This document shows positions 34,940-47,013 of a stretch of DNA of 64,000 nt, piece after piece. The notes beneath the pieces are model-generated. The model did no database searches. It had not been told where the DNA came from and saw only the letters and a program-made list of their open reading frames with translations. This DNA comes from Branchiostoma belcheri (Eukaryota; Chordata; Leptocardii; Amphioxiformes; Branchiostomatidae), in the NCBI RefSeq assembly GCF_001625305.1, contig NW_017803224.1, positions 135,047 through 199,046 on the forward strand. Reading direction: 5' to 3'. Position 1 is the first letter of the stretch. Every line of letters begins with the position of its first letter. The translations under genes and the position numbers were made by a program.

Positions 34940-35897
34940 CTAGAAAGGTAACATTTGCAAAGCAAATTTCTAATGTTTACCTTCACGTGGTATAACCTAA
35001 CAAACCATTGCTCTGTTTATTCTTACTCAAACATGTTCATATAGTAGTACATGTATATGGTGACAATCACCTCAAGCTCTTCCTTGCTACATAATGTAAC
35101 CCAACACCACAGGGTGTCTGCTACAGCGCCAGTTACCATGGTAACAGACGCCTAATCCAGGTCCTTGTGTGTTTGGAGAAACATAAAAATAAAGTAAAAA
35201 GATGTAAGTAAAACTCATACATTTGGTGGCATGTCTGCGTTAGTATTGTGTGTTCTAGGTAAATATTTACCTCGTAGATTTCATAATATTTTCATTCGCA
35301 CATGGGCATCAGTTTTAAGATTTCCGGGGGTTTTTAGGATTTCCTTGGGTTGATATGTCTGCACTTTTCATTTTTGTGATACAGGCTTTTAGAATGGTTT
35401 TATTTGAGCTTTTTGGCTGTGTTATAGAAAATGTACTACAGCAGTGTGTTACCATATTTGGGCATGAGTCATCAGAATGGCATGCAGAGCAAGCAACTAA
35501 TAGGCATGCAGCTTTCCTCTATTCTTCTTGCTGATTGGCTGTTGGGATTTGATTGGTTAAACTCAATTAACACCTGTACAAAGCCATGTCATATTGACAG
35601 TATGAACTGCATTCAATTCGTTTTGGTACATGTAGGTATGTCAAACTTTCCTGCTCCAGCATTGGAATGCGGGGCACAAACACTTCTTTTTATCTTGAAA
35701 ATGAGCAGTTTGCATTACGCAATTAAAAATCCTAACCAATAATGTAAGAGATAGCTATCCAACTGTTGTCACTTCATACTATAGTTATATCAATGTAAAG
35801 AATTGTTTTCCCTTGTGTTTCTCCTTCTTTCCCTGCCTTGTCGTAAAATGTGGTGAAGCCATCCGCTACATTTGCTCCAAAGCAAATGTCGGCCTTT
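34940..35897 (+). mobile_element. TIR-bounded repeat, CTAGAAAGG ends, ~958 bp
   Basis: ACTAGAAAGGTAACATTTGC on the left pairs with GCAAATGTCGGCCTTTCTAGT on the right. The left 220 bp recur at 37990-38190 and, inverted, 30600-30850. Target duplication was not resolved. Confidence 0.5.
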
Positions 35898-36737
35898 CTA
35901 GTTTGTTTTACCTCTTGTATCTCTTCCAGTGCTGAAGCCGCCGACACTGGACACCCAGTGTTGACGTACAGAACTTCGGCACTGGAGATCTAGGACGGAA
36001 GCCGCCTCACCTTTTTCTGTTCAAGGCGGCACAACACAGTATTAGCCCTATGGAGATTTCTATAGTTAAGGACCCCAAAGTGACTCACTTCGACTCACTG
36101 AAAATCACAGTAGGGTGCACAAGCAAGGTTCAGATTTTTGATATGTTTAATTTCAGGGTATAGTGTACAAAATATGTGAAAATGAGCTTAAATTTGCCGG
36201 CTAGTTCTTTTCTCATGCCCTCTTTTATTAGCGCCACTGCGGAGGTCATGGAACTGCAGCCGAGGCACAGTACTAGGCGGGACAAGTATCCACGCGCAAA
36301 TCTACGCCGACTGAACACGCACCATAATTCAACTTTTACAGTCTCAAAACTGACGTATTCCTCTAACATTTACCTCAGGTTCTATCTCGATGCTATGCAC
36401 AAAACAATCTCTGCACCCTTCTCTAGTATTGTGCAGCACTACTTTGTGCCCGGACTACTTTTGACTACTACGGGGTTCGCCCATAAATACTGTGTTGTGC
36501 GGCCTCAATTGAAAAGGGCGTTGAGAAAGGAACCCGCTACTTCGGTTACTTTTGCCTTCCTGTCAGTTATCCCTTTCTATATCCTCGTCATCTCGACATT
36601 TCCCCGTTGTTAGCGCTCGCTAAGCGGTGAAAGCATCCGCCAAATCGTCCACGTGAAACTCACTCGCCCACGGCGTGCATTCATCAATGTGGGAACGGCA
36701 CTAGTGGGGAGGGGGGCTCTTGAGTAATATAGCGTAA

Positions 36738-37264
36738 GGCCACATCAAGTCTATCTTATGGATGACATCCTCCGCAGACTCCAAATCTTATGCAATAGGG
36801 CGAAAAACACAAAGCGGGCCAAAAAAAACAGAATTCCTACATTTTTAAATTCTTACCTCATAAACCTTGTTGAACAAGAAACGATACTTATATATCGTGC
36901 TATGTTTACTGCCAACTATTACAACATCCATTTCTCACTACTGAAACAACTTTAAAAAATAAACGTCTCCAATCATTGTACAAATGGTTTTGATGGAGTG
37001 GGAACATCATATATACAGCCAGCATCACATATAATAGGAATGAAATACATCACTGCATCAAATTAGAAGAGAAAACATCAAATCAGAGCCTTGTCTTGTC
37101 TCCTCTCTTCATATTTATCTGCCATCCACGTTCCGGCATGGCAACAGACGTCTTTGCTCATTTTCGGCATGTCGACCACTGTAAGAGGGTAACAATTTTT
37201 TCCCAAAACAGGCGAAAATTAATGCGCGTGCTGATGTCATCCATAAAAATGACTTGTTGTGGCC
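36738..37264 (+). mobile_element. Harbinger-like MITE, CACAGCAAG subfamily, 527 bp, TAA TSD
   Basis: GGCCACATCAAG...ATGGATGACATCC on the left is matched by its inverse GATGTCATCCAT...GTTGTGGCC on the right, with TAA on both sides (36735-36737, 37265-37267). The interior contains GCCATCCACGTTCCGGCATG, seen in every long member of the subfamily. Confidence 0.9.
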
Positions 37265-37388
37265 TAATGCCTCTCGTCGCTTCAGCCTTGGGCAGGCTGA
37301 TTTCAAGTTGAGCCTGAAATGAGAAACACGGCAACACCGCCTTGGAGCAACTAAGATCTGGGGGCCCTGATAGTCTATACTGAGCTAA

Positions 37389-37808
37389 GGCCACAGCAAG
37401 TAATTTTTATGGATGACATCAGCGCGATCATTAATTTTCGCCTGATTTTGGAAAAAAAAAAACAATTTTTTTTTGCCTTCTAACAGTGGTTACCATGCCG
37501 AAAATGGGCAGAGATGCCTGTTGCCATGCCGGAAGGTGGATGGCAGATAACTATGAAGAGAGGAGACAAGAAAAGACTCTGATTTAATGTTTTGTTTCTT
37601 ACTTTGATGCAGTGATATATATATGTGTGTGATGTTGGCGGTGTATATATGATGTTGCACTGAATCAAAACCATTTGTACAATTGTTAAGTCAACATTTG
37701 AAAATGTAGGAACCTTGTTTTTTCGGGCCGCCTTGTTTTTTTTCGCCGGCTCGCATTAGATTTGGAGTCTTTGGAGGATGCCATCCATAGAATTTACATG
37801 CTGTGGCC
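37389..37808 (-). mobile_element. Harbinger-like MITE, CACAGCAAG subfamily, 420 bp, TAA TSD
   Basis: It has the same ends as the 36738 copy, TAA on both sides, and an interior in the opposite orientation. Only 124 bp separate the two, so they form an inverted pair. Confidence 0.9.
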
Positions 37809-37984
37809 TAAGAGTAGTCTCCAACAGAAGTTTTGGCTTCTGTGTGTTTTGGTGTGTTGTCAGATTTCTGTCAGAAATCACAAAGACAAAACCAAAACGA
37901 AAAACTAAAGCAAGATAAAGAGCATCAATGAGCAACTTTGTAGAAACAAATCCACGGGAGAAGTAATATATGATGGAATAACAA

Positions 37985-38190
37985 ACTGAAGCTAGAAATG
38001 TAGCATTTTGTGCAAAGCAAATTCATAATGTTTGCCTTCACATATGGCATTTTCTGTTACTTCTTACTCAAACACAGCCATATATATGGTGACAGGAGTC
38101 TAAATCCCTCCTGCTATAAAATTGCAACATGGCGTAACCCAACACTAGTTACTATGGTGACGTCTGGTTCAGGTCATTAACCTATTTGTT
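37985..38190 (+). repeat. Fragment of the TTTGCAAAGCAAAT repeat family
   Basis: CTAGAAATGTAGCATTTTGTG leads into GCAAAGCAAATTCATAATG, TTACTCAAACACAGCC and TACTATGGTGACGTCTGG, in the order of 34940-35160. Confidence 0.65.
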
Positions 38191-38192
38191 TG

Positions 38193-38223
38193 AGAAGAAG
38201 AAGAAGAAGAAGAAGAAGAAGAA
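38193..38223. repeat. (GAA)n microsatellite
   Basis: About ten GAA units at the end of the preceding repeat. Confidence 0.9.
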
Positions 38224-38710
38224 ACGTACCAAAAACAATATGTTTTTCTTAACATAAACATAATAATACTAACCAAAATTAGTTGTATAAATACAAATCA
38301 ACAGAAGTAATATAGGTAGATTGACAGACGTAAGTAATACAAATCAAAACAAATTTTGGAGAAAATTGGCCAACAAGAAAAGAGTGCAAAATAGCCCCCC
38401 CCCCCTCTCCCCAAAGATAAACCATACCCCACTGGGAACGCCTGCAAAGGAGGCTAGCAAAACCCTCTCCATACTTCAGTTGGTGCGTTCCCTTCTGGTA
38501 TTGACGTTCACTTCTGTTCATCCGTCTCATTCCCGACTCAAATACTGACCTTGAGACTACAGCATGCTTGTTTGTCTTTCATTTAACGTCAGGGAGACGT
38601 GCACGCATCGTGCATCATGCCGGCATGGCCCTACAGGCTTAACCTAGCTCATCTGTGATGCACATGTCGTGTCAGGAACGACGTTCGTGATCGTGTAAAA
38701 CAGCGCGTTT

Positions 38711-39005
38711 AAGCCCCCGTCACACATTCTGAACCTCCCCACGAACACCATGTTCGGGAGCAGTCTGACCAGATTTGAGCCACGTCTACCTTTCTCCATA
38801 TGAATCATTATGGAATCAAATTTGCGTTAAATTTTAGTTAAATTTGAGTCAAATTCGAGGAAATTCGAGTTAAATTTGAGTCAAATCCGACTTAATTTCG
38901 ACTTAATTTCGAAATAATTTGAGACAAATTCGACTCAAATTCGAGTTAAATTCGAGTTAGATATGAGTTAATTCAGATCAAATTCGAGTTAAATTTGAGT
39001 CACAA
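38711..39005 (+). mobile_element. CCTGTCACACAT family element, left part with expanded 11-bp repeat
   Basis: The left terminus GCCCCCGTCACACATTCTGA leads into CGAACACCATGTTCGGGAGC and then a long AAATTCGAGTT array (38815-39004). The right terminus was not found. Confidence 0.65.
38815..39004. repeat. 11-bp tandem repeat AAATTCGAGTT, ~17 units
   Basis: Units alternate among AAATTCGAGTT, AAATTTGAGTC, AATTTCGACTT and similar, with a regular 11-bp step (occasional 10). Short versions occur in the related elements at 30370 and 59840. Confidence 0.85.
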
Positions 39006-39442
39006 ATTATACATACAGCATATTATATACATTTTTAAAAAAGGAAATTCTGTACTGACAATCTGACATCAGAAGACACTGTATTATGCTGTTGTCGGTT
39101 TAAAATCACATTATGAAATGTAATTCATGTAGTGAGAAGAGTGTGTAGAGACATGTAATCAAAGGGAATTATCTTCCGTGCTGAACCGTTCCCGTGATGT
39201 TCCTTCTTGTGTTTGTGGAGCCTTTGCCTCATCCCACCAGCATGATCCTTGTAATGCCTTTATTCAGCCGAGGAGAAAATGTCACCTTGAGTACGCGCTA
39301 CGGCGGCTGTCATGGCGCAGGCGCGGGCAATCCAACTCCACGCAATGACGTAAGGTTTTTCCCGTCGAGGCCAGTTTCAACAGGTATCCGCCCGTACTGG
39401 GCCGAAGAAAAAAATTATATGTTTCCGATTCCCTAGCAAAAC

Positions 39443-39706
39443 TACCCTGGGTGCAAAACTAGTATCGGGCCGTTAGCCGTTTTCCTCCGGCAGCCAAGAG
39501 CCCTTCCCCCGCCTATCTAAATTACCGCTACGGGGAGACTAGCCCGAGGGGAGTTTGTCCGGCCCTAGAACTAGTCTCGTTGAAATGGCCAGCCAAAATC
39601 CCCCCCCGGGCTAGTCTCCCCGTAGCGGTAATTTAGACCCGCGGGCGAAGGGCTCTTGGCTGCCGAAGGAAATTGCTACCGGCCCGAAACGAGTTTGGCC
39701 AGGGTA
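39443..39706. mobile_element. Foldback MITE, 264 bp, perfect 9-bp TSD
   Basis: Arms of more than 100 bp (TACCCTGG..., GGCAGCCAAGAGCCCTTC, ATTACCGCTACGGGGAGACT) are inverted across a short centre. TAGCAAAAC lies immediately on both sides (39434-39442, 39707-39715). The 9-bp duplication and long arms fit a Mutator-type foldback. Confidence 0.9.
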
Positions 39707-39715
39707 TAGCAAAAC

Positions 39716-40660
39716 CTACACGTCGGCAGAACGTACTGCATCTGTGCGAAACCCGTGATGTATTTTGTGTATCACTTCAGCAGAACGTCTCATATAAGGT
39801 CGTATTTGCGCATATAAGGTTAACATCCCGTCTGTAGTTTCCAAATGTTACGTCGGAAAAAAATATCGTCTGCAACAAGCAAAATTCCAATGCAACGGTG
39901 ACCAAAAACCCAACGAAAACCGTGAAAATTTGGGGTTTTGCTAGCAAAACCACGCAGACCCTAGCCTTTTTTTCTTTGCTCGACCACTGCTGAGGCTATA
40001 AAATTTCGGTCTGAAATCTGAATTTCAAACCCTGTGAATTTCTTAAACGCCGTTCAACGCATCATTTTAGCCGAAATCTTTTAGCCGAAAAAAAGTAAAA
40101 AAAGAAAATCAGTACCTACCTAAAAATAGAAAAAAAACCTTGCTACCTACTATTTTTTCAGAACTGAACCCGGAAACACTACATGAATTTACCTAGGCCT
40201 TACATGGTAACACTAACTTCCGGAACCACACACATACATACCGCGCTCTAATTTCATACACGAGGGACCCAAACCAGAGACACAAATACAAGGCAATGAT
40301 GACGACTTCGGTGATTGAAGCCATTGATGAAATATGATTTTCTTTCATTTCGGTTAAATCTAATAGTAATATTCCATTTGATTATTTTATTTATCAAGTT
40401 AGTTAATTAGTCCCTATTTTCTTCTATATCAATTTTTTTTACAAATTTTGTTTCATCTTATTTACAATGTCATCAGAAATTTACAATGTATTTGTGTTAA
40501 ATTATGAGTAACGGAGCATACGTATTCATGTAAATAATCGCATTTCAGGAGAAACTCACTAAAAACCTTGTGGGTTTCAGGTTTCTTCCGCATATTCTTC
40601 TAATCATTTACGACAAATGGCCTTTTTTGTTTCTATGTGCAAATAAACAATAGAACAAAC
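39716..40660. other. No gene seen
   Basis: AT-rich sequence without a supported frame or TIR pair. Confidence 0.45.
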
Positions 40661-41551
40661 AAGAGTTCCACGATCTCATACCTTCGCCAAATGATGTTAA
40701 CCCTTGCGGTTGAAGAATTATACAATTTTAATAATTGATTTTGCAAATAAGATCCTCATTTGCATGGGTTATATCAGTTGATCATATTCTCCACCCAATG
40801 ACAGTCTTTTCTTAACAAAAAGGCTATTATAGCACTTCCTCATAAATTATGCAAATGAGGTCATGATTTGAATAAATTATGTTTATTGGTGTTTGCCTTC
40901 ACTTAACTTCCAAATGTGGCAAGTATGAAATTCTCAGCAGTTACAACTATAAAATTATAAAGATTTTCAATTAATTATGCAAATTAGGTCTTCATTTACA
41001 TAATCTATATCCTCAGATTTTTTTTCATTCTCAATTACATTTAACAAGTGTTTCATAGTCCTATTATCGAACAATGCAGAGTTTTATAATTTCCTCATTA
41101 ATTATGCAAATTAGCTCCTGATTTGCATAATTATCATTTGATTATGTCAAGCATCACTTCAGCTACCTACATACCAAAAATCATGACAATCCGTCACCCG
41201 GTTCCTTAGTTATCATCCTTCGAAAAATTTTCAACAAATGCTCCTGCAGTTCCAGAACAAGCCGCTAGGGCTCCCAAACTTATGTCACTTCTTCCCTACT
41301 CCAAGAGCTATCTACCAACCAAAATTCGTGACCCTAGCATGTACAGATCGCGAGATATCAAAACCGGAAGTTCTGCTGCAGTACCAACAGAAGCCGCCAG
41401 GGGACCCAAAATCTAATCATTTCTAGCTCTCATGAAGACCTACTCACCTACCAAGTTTCATGACAATGCATACTAAGATTCTTGAGTTATGCTGTTCACA
41501 GACAGACAGACGGACAAACGCTACTGAAAACATAACCTTCTTGGCGAAGGT
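40661..41551 (+). repeat. CCTTCGCCAA interspersed repeat, fullest copy
   Basis: Starts ACAAGAGTTCCACGATCTCA with ACCTTCGCCAA and ends CTTGGCGAAGGTAAT, so the ends are inverted. The body carries repeated TTAATTATGCAAAT(T/G)AGGTC units and the AGTTCTGCTGCAGTACCAAC block shared with three other copies. Confidence 0.7.
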
Positions 41552-42057
41552 AATAAATGAATAAGCCAAGATGAAGACGTTTTATACTGTTCCTTATAAT
41601 GTAACAAGATCTGTTGATCTCCAAGCGAGGGAATATAAAGAGACCGTCCTTATGTTTTGTAATAGCCTCACTAGCCCGTTGCTTGGGCGTCGCAAAAAAA
41701 AAAAAGAGGTATCTCAGAGATAATGAAGATGCGCACATCGAGTGAAGATCAGGATCGTCTTGGAAACCCTGTACTCTTGTCGACATGTCACGACGTGGGT
41801 GGCATATAAAAGACACGGCGCCCTGTGATTGGCTAGCATCGGCGCCCTGTGATTGGCTAACAACCAAATTACATCATCGTACGTGAGAGGATGAAATTTC
41901 GCGGACCGTGTCTATATATTGCGACTGACGAACGGAGGTGCGAAAAGGGTTTGAAAGAGGGGCGGAAATTAACTCGATAACCGACGGACCCAAAATGGAT
42001 TTTTAGGCGGGGTAACGAGACATATTGTATCACACACATCACGAACTTCCCTGCTTA

Positions 42058-42487
42058 GGCCACACTGTCTTAATTCTATGGATGACATCCGCGCGCGCAT
42101 TGATTTTGGCCTGTCGCCCTCAAAAAAAACAAAAAAAAAAGATCACCTCCACCGAGGCTCTGGCCTAGTCTTAGACCTGGTTAGTCCATGGTAGTCAGTG
42201 ACAAAACGAAGCCGGGCACCCAGGCTATCGAATTCGAACCTCCACGACTCAAGAACTCAGAACATAAGTACAGTACCGATTCGTCATACATAAATACCGC
42301 AAAAAGCCAGCATGTGCCGGCTTGCCGTATACATCGCTAAGTCCTGTCACAAATTTACAATACCAGCTTTGTATTCCTGTGGTTTAGTAGCATTTTTATT
42401 TTTGGCCGGATTTTTTTTTATTCGCCCGCGCGCACTAGTTTGGGGGTCTTCAGAGGATGACATCCATAAAATTAAATCGGTGTGGCC
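42058..42487 (+). mobile_element. Harbinger-like MITE, CACACCG subfamily, 430 bp, TTA TSD
   Basis: GGCCACACTGTCTTAATTCT with ATGGATGACATCC on the left and GGATGACATCCATAAAATTA with CGGTGTGGCC on the right; TTA flanks at 42055-42057 and 42488-42490. Confidence 0.9.
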
Positions 42488-42632
42488 TTAGTGAATTACG
42501 GATGAATAAATGAATTTGTATGACGTTACGGTCTATAACGTCATTGTACAACTAAGGAAAGGTGGTGTGTGTTTCTTTGTATTCGATAATCATCAAATAA
42601 ACAATAGTTACAGCTAGGCGGACAATCGATTA

Positions 42633-43445
42633 GGCCACAGTAAGTAATTTTCATGTATGACATTAGCGCGCGCACCAATGTTCGCAATGAAAAAATGACC
42701 TCTTGGTCGTAATATTATGTCATATTTTGTTGCCTCAATTCTTGTTTAACAAGGTTTATGATCTCAAAATCTGAAAACGTAGTAATCTTATAATATGTTT
42801 TGTCCGTCTTGTTTTTTTAGCCTATCGCATTAGAGATTGCAGAAGATACCATTCAATATTTTTTTTAAATTGCAATTCAACATGGATAATACAGGACATG
42901 GTGGTGAGGTACTCTAGCTATAGCTAATTTTAACCAGACATATAGGTATACAGTGACACTATACATGACAAAAAACAACAGAGAACAGCAAATTGGTGGA
43001 AATGGATCAATAAATGGTAACTTAAAGGAAGAACATGCTTTGTAGGCTATGTACATATGTAGGATTTAATCTAATACAAACCGTTTAGTATCAATAACGT
43101 AAGTTTGAGTGCTTGTCAAAATGTTACAGTTTGTATCTGGGTGTAAATCGGGTGATCCTCTAAGTAAAATGTTATAAGAATTCGTCGATGAAGGTTAGAC
43201 ATCCAGGTAATACGATACACCAAAAGCAGTTACTCAAGCAACTGGATATGATTTTGGAAACGTCAGACGTTTCAGGTAGTATCCACTAGCGTATCCACTA
43301 CAGTCACTGACGAAAGCTAGTGGATACTAGCTGAAAACGTCTGACGTTTCCAAAATCATATCCAGTTGCCTGAGTAACTGCTTTTTTTACATAAGAATTG
43401 TTCAGACATGTTATGTGCCATCCATAAAATGTACTTGCTGTGGCC
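42633..43445 (+). mobile_element. Harbinger-like MITE, CACAGCAAG subfamily, 813 bp with nested foldback
   Basis: GGCCACAGTAAGTAATTTTC and ...TGTACTTGCTGTGGCC are the ends, with TTA on both sides (42630-42632, 43446-43448). The extra length is due to unrelated sequence including the foldback at 43222-43388. Confidence 0.85.
43222..43388 (+). mobile_element. Foldback with hammerhead-like core
   Basis: AAAGCAGTTACTCAAGCAAC on the left is inverted at the right end (GTTGCCTGAGTAACTGCTTT). The right half reads CTGACGA, A, a 7-bp hairpin AGCTAGT/ACTAGCT with GGAT loop, then GAAA. That is the order CUGANGA-stem II-GAAA of hammerhead ribozymes. A short palindrome AACGTC/GACGTT follows. Stem I could not be drawn. 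Confidence 0.55.
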
Positions 43446-43757
43446 TTAGTTTATCGATTGCCCGCCTGGGTGTAACGGCTGTTTATTTGACCATTATTGA
43501 ATACTTGATCCGTATCGCTGTACTGACGGGAACATGTAATGATGCTTCGTTATGGGTGTGTTAGCCTGGACCGTCTTCAAACATTCGCCGCGCTACCATC
43601 ATCGATATACAGAAGCAGAAGTCCGGTTATGTGTCTGGGCGCTGTTCCTCGGACATGGGGGGGGGGGGGCTTACTTTTTCGCCGCAGTTTTTCATGTAGT
43701 GGTTACTTCGACAGCCTTTCCGCTGACGCAAACATACTAGTTTGAGGTTCCACAGTT

Positions 43758-43984
43758 CTTACAACGTGAGCGCTTGAAGTGGTGTTTTCCAAGTTTGTTG
43801 GTCTGGTGATGTTGTCATTTGTTGGCTTGTTGTCATTTCCCTCCATTTTTATGTTTGGCGGCCCGTCTTCGATGGGTTGGGTTTGCTTCACAAATCTCGG
43901 CTTCGCTAAGATCCGTTCCTTCCCGTACGTAGTGGTCGCTCCATTAGCGCTAGTGCAGCCACATTTGAATGTGTAAAACTTCAT
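43758..43984 (-). CDS. Possible first exon, unknown product
   Basis: On the minus strand an ATG at 43984 opens MKFYTFKCGCTSANGATTTY and a hydrophilic Asn/Thr/Pro-rich stretch (NDNKPTNDNITRPTNLENTT). At about 43757 CACGTT is followed by the donor-like GTAAGA; without splicing the frame runs on to 43703. No partner exon or family was found. Confidence 0.22.
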
Positions 43985-44242
43985 GTCTACAGTCCCGTTT
44001 TGATTCGTTCATCAAAGTAGATTTTACTAAGGTATGACTTTACTGATTGTGGAAGTACTAGTACTTAGTACTGATGTAAACAAGAAACAATATACGCGCT
44101 CTGGTTGAGTTCATGGCATTTACATGAAACAAGGTGCTAATAGCCGCTAGTCGGTGACGCGTCAGCAGCCCTATGATTGGTCCCCGCTAGAAATCTACTG
44201 GATGTCATATAGTGTACACGGGGGGGGGGGACTGTTTCAGTA

Positions 44243-44489
44243 CCAAGGACAGTTCCATACTTGATCCATACAGAACTATTATAGTAGACTGGAACTTATT
44301 GCCACCAAGCACAGTTGGGGCATCATCACTAGAAAGCTTTAAACAACTCCTGCAATCAAATGTGCAAAGATTGAGTGTAACAATTCGTTAGGTGTGATAT
44401 AGTTAGCTGCCGCCGCGCCGCGTGCCTGCGAAGCTGGTGTGTTACGCCGAAAGGCGGTTATACCGGCTATACTGATACAGATACAGATA
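44243..44489 (+). mobile_element. CR1-like LINE (family A) 3' end, copy 1
   Basis: It encodes a decayed version of the WNSLPPSTVGATSLESFKQL C-terminus, then a GC-rich 3' region GCCGCCGCGCCGCGTGCCTG and GCTGGTGTGTTACGCCGAAA, ending in GATACA tandem units. Confidence 0.8.
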
Positions 44490-44539
44490 CCCACGGCACT
44501 GAAATTCCATCACGTACTGTGTTTCAGTGCCACCCCTTT

Positions 44540-45076
44540 CTTTTTAAATTTTATTGTTCATTTACAAAAAAAACAATAACACAAAAGGTAACACATATAC
44601 CACGGATCCAAATACAAAGGTACAACAGAATAAACAAACAAATGAAATAAACAAAATAATGCCAGCCAACTAAAGCTATACTAACACAGGAGGAAAATCA
44701 AAAATAACATATGAATTTTAACAACTCTTAGAATAACTTAATACAGATGAAATAATCATATAAAGAGAAACATATGATAATCAACATAATGCATATTTAA
44801 CAAAATAATTGAAACTAAAAGAGCTTAAAACAAACAGCAATGTAATCAATAATAACATTTATGTTTAGTTGCTTTTTATGCAAGAGAAAGAAAATCCAAT
44901 TTCTGATAATGGGAAACCAGCTTATTTCTTCTCTCAGCTATGATGTGTTCTGTTTTGTTGTACATTTTGACGAATGAAATAAAGTGATTTAAAAAGAGTA
45001 GTTTACCTCTCTGATTACATATGAAACGTTTTGCTAACAAAATTAACAGATTATCGATTAAGTGCACCCCTTTCAC
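44540..45076 (-). mobile_element. L1/Tx1-like LINE 3' fragment
   Basis: The minus-strand frame 44876-45076 (LFLNHFISFVKMYNKTEHII) resembles the extreme C-terminus of Tx1-type ORF2. A ~330-bp A-rich 3' region follows and ends near 44540 in AATAAAATTTAAAAA. The 5' part is missing. Confidence 0.55.
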
Positions 45077-45157
45077 CGTTTGATTACCATTGGTAGGTGC
45101 CCTGTAGGGGTATGTTGTAATCTGGATGTCGGATGTATAGATTATAACGCACCTACG

Positions 45158-45241
45158 CAGTTTACTGTATTTTGAGTTACCACCTCAGTTTACTGTATTT
45201 TGAGTTACCACCTCAGTTCACTGTATTTTGAGTTACCACTA
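45158..45241. repeat. 28-bp tandem repeat, 3 units
   Basis: CAGTTTACTGTATTTTGAGT plus TACCACCT is repeated three times with one substitution. The region 45080-45790 otherwise holds no gene. Confidence 0.9.
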
Positions 45242-45791
45242 TAATTTATTCTGACCTCCGACCTCTCCCTCTCTGGTTTTGAGTTGCATTATCATTTTGT
45301 TTAATCAAGAGATTTTGTTGTTAATTTGTTTCATAGTTGACTACATTAACTGATTATTAATTTGATTCGAACTTAAGTTACCTTATGTTACTTAATTATG
45401 TTACTTTTATAATGTCAGTGATCACTCTGATTCGAACTCAGTTTATGTTACTTAATTATGTTGATTATTTTAAATTATTCAATTTATGTTAATATTGAGT
45501 TGAATTCTGTACATTTCTGTTGTTATAATTCTGAATTTTATGTGGACTCCAGGAAGAATAGTGGTCAGTTGAACACTAATGGAGATCTAATAAAAACAAA
45601 ACAAAACAAACCTTGCAAGATTATCTGAATCAGTATTCCGACGACAGAACCTTCCCTACCGTGCAGTCTTGTTACCTCTTTACAAATGGCGTATTTCATA
45701 TGTATCTTCCCATCTCTAAGTCTTTCTGTGGGTGTAGGTTGTCGCTTTCATGTAGTCTGGAACATCTATCCTCCCCCATGATCCTACGTCA

Positions 45792-46450
45792 GGCCACAGC
45801 ATGTAAATTTTATGGATTTCATCATCCTCAGTCTCAAAATTTAATGCGATAGGGCGAAAAAAACTAGCCGGGCCAAAAACAAAGATTCCTAAATTTTCAA
45901 ATTTTTAAATCCTTGTTATATACCAACAAGAATTGAGGCAATAACGGATTTTTATTCACGTATTTAACAGCATCACCTAGATGTATATACATCTCAGTTA
46001 ATAACATCTCAGTTAATAACATCTCAGTTAATAATTGTAGAAAAGATTATTCGTGCGAGATGAAACACTTTAGACTGTCAACGCTTGTCATTAAATGCGA
46101 GCAATTGTGCCCCAAGTTTGCTGGTTCATTGTCACGGTCTATGAAACCCATAACGTTATACGTTTAAAATATATTTGCCCATTTTGGCCATGTTGACAAC
46201 TGTCGGAGGGCAACGAAATTTCTTGCTTTTTGTCAGGCAAAAATTTTCCATTTTGACATAAACAGCGCCACCGACAACACCTTACTTGCATGTATGTTCA
46301 ACCATTCTCAGGGGTAACTCCTCATTGTCGTTTGTCAACAACTGTAACATATTTGATGTGGTTTTCAACTTTATTTTGCAGACAGGACGTTTTGTTTTAT
46401 TTAGTTGATTGATTTTGATTTGTACACCAGCTCAGTAGGTACCTTTGTCC

Positions 46451-46494
<44 letters not shown>

Positions 46495-46645
46495 TTTGTT
46501 TTATTGTTTCCTTTTATGTGTGAGGAGAGGGCTGACATAAGTCTTAAGTTCATAACTTTTTGCCCAATCTTCGAAAAATAAATGTGAATAAATTTTAAAA
46601 AATTCCGCACTCTGATGTCATCCACAAAAATTACCTGCTATGGCC
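45792..46645 (+). mobile_element. Harbinger-like MITE, CACAGCAAG subfamily, 854 bp, TCA TSD
   Basis: GGCCACAGCATGTAAATTTT and ...ATTACCTGCTATGGCC are the ends, with TCA on both sides (45789-45791, 46646-46648). Later additions include a 15-bp triplicate ATCTCAGTTAATAAC at 45991-46035 and a TTA microsatellite. Confidence 0.85.
46452..46493. repeat. (TTA)n microsatellite
   Basis: About 13 TTA units inside the preceding MITE. Confidence 0.95.
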
Positions 46646-47013
46646 TCACAAGAAGCTTAGGTTAGCCAAGGAGATTATCAATCATCAACAGAACCGTCTT
46701 CCATGTAAATCCCGCCTCCGTTATTACCTCTCCATGCCTCCTGGGAGGTTTTGACTTTTTGACTAGAGTTGAACAAACGCGTACCGTTACAGCCCCGCTG
46801 GGCTGGGCGGCTTTTCAGTACCCCTCATGACAACACAGCGATCCTCGCTGATATCCTACACAGACCAGACGAGAGATAGACATCAAAAAGCCGGTCAGAG
46901 TCCTGCCCTGAGATGATCAATAATGTTGGTTTGTAACGGCGGGATTGGAGGAGCTTTGTACAAATGATGGTGACAGATAGTGGCGTCTTATCCAAGCCTA
47001 GTTGTTCAAGATA

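Noticed and set aside
36176-36613. 145-codon plus-strand frame
   Set aside because: No recognisable domain, no splice or promoter context, and an overlapping minus-strand frame of similar quality; likely chance.
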